Shown: positions 30,871 through 42,800 of the stretch, in pieces | How positions within the stretch are numbered: the first letter of the stretch is position 1 | Layout of the letters: each line of letters opens with the position of its first letter | Assembly: GCA_001939145.1 (NCBI GenBank) | Contig: LSRX01000428.1 | Span: 1-64,000, forward strand | Direction: 5' to 3' | Length of the DNA stretch: 64,000 nt | From: Symbiodinium microadriaticum | Lineage: Eukaryota > Sar > Dinophyceae > Suessiales > Symbiodiniaceae | Position numbers and translations under genes: made by a program | The notes under the pieces: generated by a model | Told to the model about the DNA's origin: nothing | What the model saw: the letters and a program-made list of their open reading frames with translations, nothing else | Database searches by the model: none

Positions 30871-33800
30871 GGCATCAGCGAAGTGAAGCTAGTCATTGGC
30901 AGCAGCCATGATGCAAACTTAAAGTGTGTCTGCTCCTCAGCCAGCTGGGAGTGGAATTTCTTGAACCCCCCAAACGTTGACTTACCATTCCGCCGGCCCT
31001 GACTGTGCCAGGTCAAAACACCAATTCGTCTGGACTGTCCTCGTACTGCCAGTCAGGCGGGGTCACTTGAAAGCACTGCGAACTCAGACCCGCGCTGCGA
31101 CCCCGCAGCACATCGTGACCAGGCACACAGCTATGGCAAGCACCCTGACCAGTACCTGCCTCAGGGGGGCAGCTTTGGCAGCGGGCGGTGTCAGTGCAAC
31201 GGCTACAGCCGTAGTTGTAAAGCAGTCATCACGAGGAGACGAGCAGTAGAGAAAGTCATCATTATCTCGTCACTATGACGGGCTGCAGCTTCGGCATCGT
31301 TGGTTTACACTTCGCACCTGTCAAGCAGATATGGGGGCGACGGAAATATCAACAAATCCAACTTGGAAGATCTCGCCGGACAGCAGCATTTGTGATTGAG
31401 ACGTCCTCGAAATTAGCACGACGCGCATGGAGGGCGGTTTTTGCTCCGACTACGGGCCCCACCGTGCTGGTCCCGGACGGTACGCCACATAGCCTGGATT
31501 AGAGGACGAGTCCCTTGCAGCCCGGCGCTGGTCCTTTGGGCCCTTTCCCCGATCGGGATGCTAGCGGTGTCCTCCCTAAGTTCTCCCAAGATCTCAACCT
31601 TTGTGGGGCCGGTGTGGCTCGTGTAGTCCCTCGATGTCTCTCGTGACCGCCATCGTCATCATCCCCTCGTCATCAGGCTTCGTCCTCCATGTGCCATGCG
31701 GCATGAGGATCGCAAGCGTGACCACGCCATGAACGTTGAGATGATCATCATAATCTTGAAGATTGCGCGCACCGTACGAAGACCATGACTGCAATGCTGC
31801 CCACGATGCATGGAAGCGAACGATGACAATGAGATGACGAGGAAGGGAAGAGGGAGCCGGAAGGGTTAACGACGATGCATGAAAACAACGATGGTGGTGG
31901 CTGTGACGACATGACCGATGATGATGGTGATGATGATGGTCATGATAATCATGACATCGGCGAAGGTGGTGATGATGACGATGCTGACATTGATGCTGGT
32001 GCTGCTGCTGGTGGTGATGGTGGGGGCAATGATGATGATGGTGGTGCCACCACTGCCCAAAAGCACTTCCACCATCCGCCGCCAACACCACGACCAGCAC
32101 CACAGGGCTCGCGACACGACACTCAACAGCACGAACGCCAGAGTCGTCAACAAAGTTCTGCATGCCTAGTTCGAGAGTGTGCCGGTCCCTAGGTTCCACA
32201 TCTACACAAACTCGCACGGTGAAGTCTGCGCCGAAAGAACGGACCATAGAGACCCTTGGGGGAGCAACTTGGTCCGGATCTCAGCTTCACACCCCACATC
32301 GCTCTCTTGGTAATCAATGGTGTTGAATCAGGTCGTGAACTGCAAGAAGGCGCGTGCAGTATGAGGAACATGAGCGTAGCATGACTTTGTCCTTGGTGCG
32401 CAAGAGCTCCCTGCCGGTATTGCCAGATGGGTGTGGAGCACGCAAAAGACATGGCCATGCCCGAGTTTCAGGACGCCAGCGCCAAGGACACGCCTTTTTG
32501 CGTTCTTGGCACTAGAATGTTTGACGAAAGGCTTCGCAGCTCTTCCCTGGACTGGTGGCGATTCCGATTGGCAGCAGCCTTTCCTCTAGCAAGAAGTGCG
32601 TCTGAAGCCCAGCCTTGCCGGCATTTCAAAAAGCATGGCAACTCAATCCTTGGAGCTGTGAGGTGCGCGATCCTGGCCATGTCACTTGTGACAACCAAGC
32701 ATCCGTGAAAGGGCGACATGACAAGTATCCAGATAAGTCAAGGTCTTACGACATGAAACTAACCGAGCTGAGCCTTCGTTTCGGCAGCGCCGAGCCTGGT
32801 GCTGAGGTTTGAGATTTCCCACGAGAAGGGCAAGATCTGCGCGACCCGCGTTGACTATGACAAGCCGTGGGGCCTGGATTTGGCATGAATCTCAGAGGAT
32901 GTCGATGTGTGGGCAGCTTTGTCGAGTTCTCGGCTCTTTGTATTTCCTGGCCGTCTTGGTTCAGGTTTTGCACTGCCTGCCCGCGAAGGCCAGTGACCAT
33001 CCAGTTGCTGTTTGGGTTGCATCTCTTTAGAAACAAGAAGTCCTTCGTGTGGCATACGTGCAGGGGAAGATAGCGGGCATCGTGAGCGATCACGATTTCG
33101 TATACGAGGCCTGGCGGCTGAGATGACAAATTCGTGAAAAGCCTGCATTGTGTATGTATGTGTGAGCTTCCAGAGGTCCACGACTTGCACGGTGGGAGCA
33201 AATCCGTGGAAGAGGCCTGCGCCCATCCTGGCTGCATAGTGCTCTACCACTCCGGACGTACCAAGCCTGGCGAGCTGTCACACTGTCCTTTCCCAGGCTT
33301 TGAAGGCGCTTGCAGGTGGCGTTGGCGCTGGAGGTGCTGGAGGTAGTGTCGGCAGGATGCAGATCGAAATCGGAAGCAGCCCCGACTCTTCCACGAAATG
33401 CGCCGTTGCCCCAGACCACGGGGAACGTCCCAAGAGTCGAAACCGCTGCTTCATCCAGGGGCGTCTCAGGTCCCAAGTCCCGGCGGCGTGACATGCGATG
33501 ACGAAGCATCGCAAATCGCCCGCGACGCGAAGTGGCCAGACACGCCCGGAACTCACGCCTTTTTGAGCGATTGACCGCCTTCGGCCTTCGGCTTTTGATC
33601 CAATGTTCACAAAGCATTTGTGCAGACGCAACTCTGAGGTTCCATGTGTATCACCATGGGGATCAGATCTGTGCACATCGTACAGACTACGACAAACCAT
33701 GGGGGCTCCACTTGGCCGAGCCCTCAGCACCCGGCTTGTAGGTGGCAGTTGTCACTTGGCGTCGTGGAGGTGCTTCACTGCCACCATCATGGACACACAT

Positions 33801-36800
33801 CGCATGTGACTCTCTCGGATAGCCGCATCCGTCGGGTGTGGTCGATGCATGTTCTGTGCTTTTTGGGGGACTCGCACTGCAGGCAGCGGCATTCTCAGAG
33901 AGCCACAGCTCATTCGGAGGATCCTCTCACGGCAAATCCGTGGAAGAGGCCTGCGCCCATCCTGGCTGCATAGTGCTTTACCACTCCGGACGTACCAAGC
34001 CTGGCGAGCTGTCACACTGTCCTTTCCCAGGCTTTGAAGGCGCTTGCGGGTGGCGTTGGCGCTGGAGGTGCTGGAGGTAGTGTCGGCAGGATGCAGATCG
34101 AAATCGGAAGCAGCCCCGACTCTTCCACGAAATGCGCCGTTGCCCCAGACCACGGGGAACGTCCCAAGAGTCGAAACCGCTGCTTCATCCAGGGGCGTCT
34201 CAGGTCCCAAGTCCCGGCGGCGTGACATGCGATGACGAAGCATCGCAAATCGCCCGCGACGCGAAGTGGCCAGACACGCCCGGAACTCACGCCTTTTTGA
34301 GCGATTGACCGCCTTCGGCCTTCGGCTTTTGATCCAATGTTCACAAAGCATTTGTGCAGACGCAACTCTGAGGTTCCATGTGTATCACCATGGGGATCAG
34401 ATCTGTGCACATCGTACAGACTACGACAAACCATGGGGGCTCCACTTGGCCGAGCCCTCAGCACCCGGCTTGTAGGTGGCAGTTGTCACTTGGCGTCGTG
34501 GAGGTGCTTCACTGCCACCATCATGGACACACATCTCACGAATTTTCGGGAGGGCAGGCGAGGACGATTGATCAGAGCTCTTTGTGAGACCGTTGCTGCC
34601 GCCCTTGCTGTCGTTGCCATGTCTGCAGGCCTGGCACTCGGAGAGCCACGAGATTTCCTTCGGAGGATCTCTCGGAGCACACGGCTCTGGCCATGCGGCG
34701 GAGTATTCCATGATCATCGGCAGCAGCCTGCAATCGGACTTGAAGTGCGTCGCTGGCTCAGAGAGAGAGAGAGAGAGGCCTGCTCTGATGATAAAATTGT
34801 TGTCTAGACCCCCCCGAACCATTCAGGATCAAGACATGCTGCTGGATAATCGAAGTGCTGAAAAGTTTGTTGTATTGTGTAATTGTACAATTGGGGGACA
34901 GGGCATCCAGCAGTTAATTCGTGGGTGTCCCAAAGATGTACTGTGCTGATAAGCTCCGGAAAATAGCAAACTTTCACACCCCCCGAAAACCCCATGAAAT
35001 TTGGGGGGCCAACTGGCCCGGGGGTCTAACCGACCCCTCATGCCCTGGGGAAGAAGAAGAAGAGAGTGGGCCTAGTGGTGGGCTTGTTGGCTTGTCTCGT
35101 ACATGGGGGGTCCGCTCGCTGTCTTTTGGGCCCCTAACAAGTCCCTCAGCCTGCAACCCAAGTGTGGAAACCCCCCAATTAAAGGTTCGCCACGAAAACC
35201 GTGGGGATGCATTAAGGCTCTTCCATATATTGCAAGCCCCCACAGCGAAGCCATAGGGGCGCGGAGATGAGGCGGGTTACCGGGTTGGGGGTCCTAGTGT
35301 TCGGGGTCGGGGGCTTACAACATGGGATCAGCCACACGCTTTGTCTCCAGTTTCAGCAGTCAGTGAGGCCCCAAAGCCTGCCACTCAAAAACAATGGGTG
35401 GTGGGGCGGGCCAATGGCCTGAGGGTCGGGACAACCGACCCTTACGCCCTGCAGAAAGAAAGAAAGAGAGCAGGCCCCACACCTCAACCCCGAAGCAAAG
35501 CAAAGAGAGAGCGCTTGCCTTGGAGCGCGGGGAAGGGGGCTGCCGCCTCCTCATACCCCGAGCAAAGCAAAGCAAAGAGAGAGAGAGCGAGAGCCCCTCT
35601 AGGGGAGCTCCCCTAGTCCACAGCCCTAACGAAAGAAAGCCTCATTCAAACAGTCTATAGGGGGGGCCTCAGGCAGCATTTCTGTTACCATGTGGCATGT
35701 GTCTTGTTCGCTGTGCTTGTTTCGACCAGGCCGGGGACTCAGACTGTTAGTGCCGGAGTGCAAGGGAGTTACCTGCAAAGGGTGTCGTGTTTTGATGGGG
35801 TGCTACTAGTTGTGCAGTGGTCTGCGCGGTTTACAAAGCACTCCCGGTGCAGAGGCTTGTACAGCCGAGCTCAACGGGGGCAACCCCCCTCGAGACCTTA
35901 AAAACCTGCCAGGACTTGCAGGTGCGCGTACGCATGCGGGGGAAGGGGTGGACTCGCCCCGACCCCCAAGCCTGGTAGAGAGAGAGAGAGAGAGCCGCCT
36001 TTCAGCCCAAGCTGATGCGGGTGTGTACGGAGCTTTGTGTGTGCCAACTTCAGAAAGGGGCGAGGCACAACAGGGGCGGAACAACTGCCTGCCACACTTT
36101 CCAGCACGCGGCGACCCGTGAACATGCACGAAGAGAGTGGTGCACTTCTTAGCAGTAGTGCACAACCTGGACGCAGTGACGTGTGTTCTCGGGGGGTCGG
36201 AGTTACTGCTTGAACCAAACACCGCGTGCCCAACCAACAGTAAGGCGTCCCTGGGCTCGCCCCCCTCAGGCCGCTGACCGCGAGAGTACCTCTTCGTTCC
36301 CGTGTTTTAAGACATGCCTGACACTGCTTGTTGCGACCTCGGGAAGATGTGCCGCTCCAAAGCAAGCGCACAGCCTGAGCCTTCTCTTTGTTCGGGGCAC
36401 CCGCTTTTTCTCTACAGCCGAGCCCTTCTGCCCATGTGATGTATGGGGTTGCGCGAATGTGAAGGTCGAGGCGACTGCCCTCAACTCATGCCCCCGAGCA
36501 AAGCAAAAGAGCCAGGGGTGGTGGAATTCTCTTGCTCTTTCGGCTGTGGTGAAGAAGAGAGAGCGCAAACAGAAAGGCTCAGAGGCACACGCCTGTAAAA
36601 GCAGACTAACATGTCGGAACGCTTCGGAGCACAGAGCCTTGGACCCGAGGTGTGGCCACCTGGAAAGCTCCAGTGCCCGAAGGAGGCTGCACAGGCAAGC
36701 AGCGCAGGGGGATCTGATGACCAGGTCAGAGGTTTGTGGCATGGACAAAGTCAGGAATGTCAGGAACTGAATCCGGGACAGAAGCGTGGAAATCTCTGAG

Positions 36801-39800
36801 AGCCTGCAATGCAAAAATGGAGTGTTTGCTGCAAGTGGTACAGGTTGAGGGCTGGGACAAGCTGCTCTTCATTCTCTGGCCTGTCATGGTGGATTGTTTC
36901 GTTGCCATTGCCATTTGGGGTTTAAGGTGCGGGGAGGTGGTTCGGAATTGGGATTGGATTCTGGGATTGTTGAATACATGTTCGGGATTCGGAATACTTT
37001 GGGTTTCAGTGTGTGGGAAGGCTTGTTTCGGAAGACTGGGGTGCAAGCATGGGAGAGAAGTGTTGCTTGGTGATGTGGCTCTGCAGAGTGGCAGGCTGAC
37101 GGTCCCGAAGATCCTGAAGACAAGCTGCTGGCCCAGTGTCAGTCTTGATAGTAGCCGTCTTCAAGGCAAGAGTTTCAACACCCCCGGCTCTACGTCCGGC
37201 CGCACACGGCCCGCGTTCACTAAATATTGTGGTCGTGCAGCTAGATCCGATATTTGTCAGTTGTCTGCAGAACTGAGATATGACCGGTTCCAGACTGATG
37301 CCGGGACACGATGAGTTCCGGCTGATCATGAGCAGGTGAAAAAAATTCGTGGTTTGTACTGTTGAATGAGTTCCTGTGATGGAGTAATCGGTGTTCCTTG
37401 ATGTGGGAAAAAATTGCCGTGCCTCGGTGGGCAGAGCAGTAGCTGCGCATGCGGAGAGAGTGTACCCTGAGGGGCGAGTCGGAAACCATCAAAAGCCCCA
37501 TGCCCGCTCAACGTCCCAACTCAAGAGGCGAGGGAAAAGAGGAGAACTCCCTCCAAAAGTTCCTAAAGGTTCAAGATCTACGAGGATGACCTGGGGAGGA
37601 TCTGTGCCAAACGGACGGACGCGGCGTCGCCCTGGGGAGTTCACTTGGCCGGGTTCCGAGCTTCTCCGAGGGCTTCTCTTGTGTGGCTCCTTTGTTAAGT
37701 TTCTCTCCAAAAAAAGGTCTCAAGTGAGAGTGAGCTTTTGCAGAATGCCAGGTGGTCTCCTGCACGAAGGCCCTGCAAAGCCGTGCTTTGCTGCTTATGT
37801 GCAGGGATCCTCCGAGTCTGTATCGCTTCAGGTTGGCCATTGGGAGACACCAACACACAAGGACAGGACCTGAGTTCTCGAAGCTCTGGAAGGGGCCAGC
37901 CATCCAAGTGAATTCCGTGGCAGGGCTCGTCGCGGTTCGTTGGCATGGTGGAGCTAGTGGTTGGCAGCAGCCTTCACTCATCGACCAAGTGTGTCGGGAC
38001 CATACTGTCCTTTCTTCTGCCCTGGATCAGTGCGCTGTTTCGGTGCTGAGGTCGATGCTCCGGGTGATATCTACTGTGATGATGAGGCTTCCCAGAGGGG
38101 CAGGCCGGGTGAGTTTCCCGACACGTCGGAGGCTGAGGGATGGAGAGAATTGGACGCAAACTGAGGCTTGCCCACATGTCCGGTCCTCCGGCTCCCACGA
38201 TCACTTGGTGGCTTAGGTTCCACATCTACCACGAGAACGGAAAGATATGCGCTCATAGGACGGACCACAATGATCCTTGGGGTATGCACCTGGTCGGAGG
38301 CTCAGCCTGGCCCAAGTGAGTCTGCGTACAAGTCAGAGCATCTATGGTGCTGGACTCGCGCACGGCTCCTAGGTACTACACTGCTTCCACAAGGACCATG
38401 ATGATTGATGCGTGGTTTCGGGGATCGCCACCAGCTGAGTCTCGATCCTGGAGCTTGCTTCGAAGGAGATGCCGAAACCCAAGCCGGAGGCAAGATTGAT
38501 AAAGTCGCTTTGCCCTTTTGCAAGAATCACCGTGACAGTAGGCGAGTGGCTGTTTGATGGCTCATTGCACGTTGCTGCCCTGCTACTGCCATCGATCACT
38601 TTGGGAGAGAAGGTGTCTCTTGAGAGCAGAGGGGAGACAAGAATACACATTCAGATTGCTGCATCTGTGGACATGGGCAGGAGCCATTCGATTGCTATGC
38701 CGACCTGCCCAATGCCTGGGAGTCCGCCAAGGTACAGTACTGCTGCCGCTTCCCCGGTTACGAAGAGGGAGCATCTTGCAGTCTGCAGTTCCGATTTTAA
38801 ACAGCGCGAGGTGCTAACAAGAAGCTGGGCTGCGACATGTTGCCGGACGACACGGCCAGCGTCTCGATGCTGCTTGCTGCGGCTGGTCCCAGCGAAAGAT
38901 GTATGAAGACCAAGGACTGTCTGGGGTCCGAGACCGACTGGGAGACTTGCCCCAGCCCGGAGGAGTGTGACACGTGAGCAGCTTACTGTCTGGCAAATCA
39001 GACATGGCACACACCATGGCGCCGAAGTCGCAGTGTGTTGCTTCCCCCGAGGTGCGAGCCCGTCGATTGCGTCTTCGCAGAGTGGACCTCCTGGAAGGTC
39101 TCTCCGGGTCAGGAGTGTAGCGGCCCGGATGCCCAGGGTGTTCATGCCTTGCAGACCGGTATGTAAAGGACTAGTCAAAGAAGCCTTGGGCTGTTGAGCA
39201 AGGATTGCGCTACCGCCGTCGGGCCTTTGAACGTCAGAACAACCAGCCTGCGACACAGCCTGGATTGAAGGGGAGAAGGTCAAGGTCACAAATGAGAGCC
39301 GTGCGCTCGACATAGATGTAGATGGCTGCTGCACCTTGTAATTATAGGCTCACCCTTCAGAAATCTTCAGAAGACCCTTTTTGTTTTCATGAGTGTCATT
39401 GGAGCGCTCCAATCTGGTTCGGCAGCTTGCTCTTTCACCGTGCTGCTGGAACTCAGTTGCGGCAAGCCCTGCCACGGCATGACAGTTGACTCCCAGGCTC
39501 ACGGCATGTGACACTAAACGCCGTCCAGTTATTTCAAGGCCTGTGACGGCAAGAGGAGAGGAAGCATCTGGTCAGGCATACATGCCGCCGGAGTGCAAGG
39601 GAGACGTGACCGTCGATTGCAAATTTTCGGCAGGGGTCAAAGTCTGATGCGCCTCCAAGCAGCGGATGTCAGAGGGTCAGCTGCACTTTGGCCCAGGACT
39701 GGACGCTCTGGAGAGGAGACTGCTCAGACCCGACTGGGCAGCAAATGCGATCGCGCGAGGTTCGCAGAGCACACAAGCACTGTAGCAGCAAGTCACAGAC

Positions 39801-42800
39801 ATCCTGACCGAATTTGGCCTGACATTCGCCAGCTGCTCCACGATGCCAACAGCCTTCGTCGGCGCCAGTGCGACGGAGCACTAAACCAGACGTGACCCGA
39901 CGGCAAAGTGGCACTGTGATGCTTCGTGGACGGTGCCTGGATGTCCTTGAACGGAGACCCCGCACAAGGAAAGCATGCAATGCGAGAGCAGCAGACTGCA
40001 AGTTCACAGTGGGAGCCTTATCCATTGTCGGGATGCAGAAGGGAGAAGTGAGAAGAGATCCTGTTCACTCTGAATTTGAGGAATGGCACGAGTGGTCCGA
40101 GTGCAGCGCCAAATGTGGCGTGGGAAGAAGGCAGCGCATGCGAGACATCGACGAGGACGTGCAGAGCACATGTGAGTCTCCGACCTCATCGCCTTTGCAG
40201 TGCAGGAGAGTTTCGGCGGACTGCCTTGCGACGTCAGTATCACTCTCTACACCGAGGCACAGCACCAGTATAGGGGCGCTTGTCTTGATGATTGGTATCC
40301 GGTGTCCTAGGGCAGTCCAACAGCAGCCCGGGAGTTTCGTGTCTTGCAAGCAACAGCGCTAAAGCAGCTGGTACAGTTGCTTAGAGACGATTCTGAACGA
40401 AGCGATGAGGTCAAGGCCAATTCGTTGATAAGGAACCCGTTTTCTGCTGGTTGAACCAGACATGACTTTCTTGCATCCCCAAGATTTGGAAGGAGTCAGC
40501 CCAGTATGCCTTGTCAACTTGGGACTGCCAGGAGTGCGAGATCGAGCCCTGCGGTGATCGGAACTGCGAACTGAGCTTCTGGACGGAATGGTCCGGGTGC
40601 GTCGGTGCTGACAGGCGCGCAGCCAACACCTTCAGGGTTCAGAGTTAAGACATAGAACCTTCGGCATGTTCGTCGTGGCCGCCTTGTGCGGCCGCAGTGG
40701 CTGAGCGTAGACTGCAAGGACGGGAGGCATACTGGTTGGCAGAGGCTTCACCGGGTTGATTTAGTATTGTACAGACTAAGCTTTCCTCGCCTTACCAGTG
40801 TTCAAAATCAAAATGCTACAGGAGAAACGAACAATTTGGACATGGGACTTGTCTAATGCCAGAAAGCCGTAAATCATTGCAGTCTCGCAGCTGCACTTTG
40901 CTCGATGCAAGCATGTAGTCGGTGTTCAGGCAACAGTACCGAAGCCGACGAATCCTGCAGGCACATACTGGGAGCGGCTTGGGGCATGTGCTCGCGTGTC
41001 TGTCTCTGTTTGTGCATGTCTTCTGCTTCAGTGTATGTGTGCATACATGTGGTAGGCTTGCACCCCCTGTTCGGTCAAGGGTTGCGCGTTTCAAGTCGCA
41101 AGGGAGCAGTGGATCGTCGCATCGTCACAATCGGCGGCTTGGTGTGACAGTCACCATGTTGGCAGCAGTCGACAGGCCCCGCGTGGAGAGGGACAGGCCT
41201 GTGACCCGGAGCTGCTCCAGACGCAGGCCCCACCACCCCCTCCTCATCCGTCCGTTCGTTGATTTTACCCATGCTTTTTTTGTTGGCCATGCAAGCTGCA
41301 GGGCTGCCCACCCGTCCTGGAGCGGCCGTTGGAGTGACCCCACAGGGATCATCCGAATACTGTCATGTTTGATTTAGGCCGAGGTCGGGGCAAGCTTCTG
41401 ACATGACTCGAGCAAAGGTGGTGTCAACGTAAAGGTGTGATTTGTGAAGCTCTGTTGTGACAGACTTCGGGAAGCTTTGTGCAGGTACCTGCTGAGTGAC
41501 TGGGGTGCGTGGCAGCCTTGCACGAGGACGCGGAGCCGTACCGGCTGCAGCCAAAAGCTCGTGAGCAACTGCCTTTCTGTCAACCCTGATTCGACCCAGG
41601 AGCTGTGGTGGGGGCCAGACTTTCCGACAGCGTGCAGCTTTGGGGCTTGCACGCTTTGATGCCGAGGCTCGTTTTTTCTCGTGGGTCACGAGACAACCGC
41701 TTTGACCCAACTTCGCACCTGCCATCGTGCATACTTTGCGCACAGGAGGAGGCCAACTATCCTCTGAAGGCAGGTCCGATGAAGGGGGGCATGCTGCATG
41801 ATTGCTGCATGATGCATGCCAAGCCACATGCAGTGACGAGCCTGCCGGGTCTGGTGAAAGCCGGTGAAAGGAAACGAAAGATTGCAACTCCGATCGATGT
41901 GCCGACCAGTACTCCAACGAGGACTGCAAGCTCCGCAATCTCGGCAGACTGCAGGGATGGTTGTTTTTTGCTTGCACGATCTTCCATGATTCGTGCCTTC
42001 GTGCCTGGCCGTCTGTCTGCCTGAAGGACTGCTTACTCTCTGACTGGGAAGGATGGTCTGACTGCTCCACGAATTGCGGCGATGGCTCCAAGACCCGACA
42101 CCGCAAAATCTTGCGACTTGCAGGCCCTGGCGGAAGGGGCTGTGAAGCCACAATGATGGAGTCAGACATCTGCAATGAGGGCGACTGCGTGAAGCAGGAC
42201 TGCCAGTGGGGCGACTGGGCCCACTGGTCTGCTTGCCCTTGCTCCTGTGGTGGTGGCATTACCACCAGGCATCGGTACGTGTTCGTGGCCCCGCGCAATG
42301 GAGGCCTGGAGTGTGATCCGAGGGAAAAGGAGGAGGTGGAGGCGTGCAACACGCAGCCGTGTCAGTCGGAATGTCGGGACGGCACTTGGGGAGAGTGGAT
42401 GGAGTGGACCGCCTGCTCAGCGACGTGCTCGGGCAGCTACAAATCACGGCGCAGGGACGTTCTCATTCCTCCCAACCACTGCGGCCAGCCTCCGACTGGG
42501 CTGCAAGAGGAGTTCGAAGCGTGCAAGCACCTGCCAGAGTGTCCCGATGCAGCTACCTGGCAGCACTGTAATTGGAATTCTCGTGCTTAATCTTTCTGTA
42601 GACCTGTAGACCTGGTTAGATATGGCTGGCACCTGAATCTGCTGCAGACCATGGTACAAATAGTGAAGTTGAGCCAAGGCCGCTGTTCTGGATTGTGCAG
42701 TCTCCGAGTGGGGATTGTGGTCTGACTGCAGCTGCAGCTGTGATGGCGTGCGTGAGCGGAATCGCTTTGTGTCGGTCTTCGCAAAGAACGGAGGAAAGCC

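Noticed and set aside
31594-32247. Long His-rich - strand frame
   Set aside because: It is produced by the GAT/GGT repeat tract and overlaps the m2 exon on the + strand.
36736-37314. 192-codon + strand frame
   Set aside because: No domain, repetitive gggattgggatt-like base pattern, and no fit with flanking module exons.
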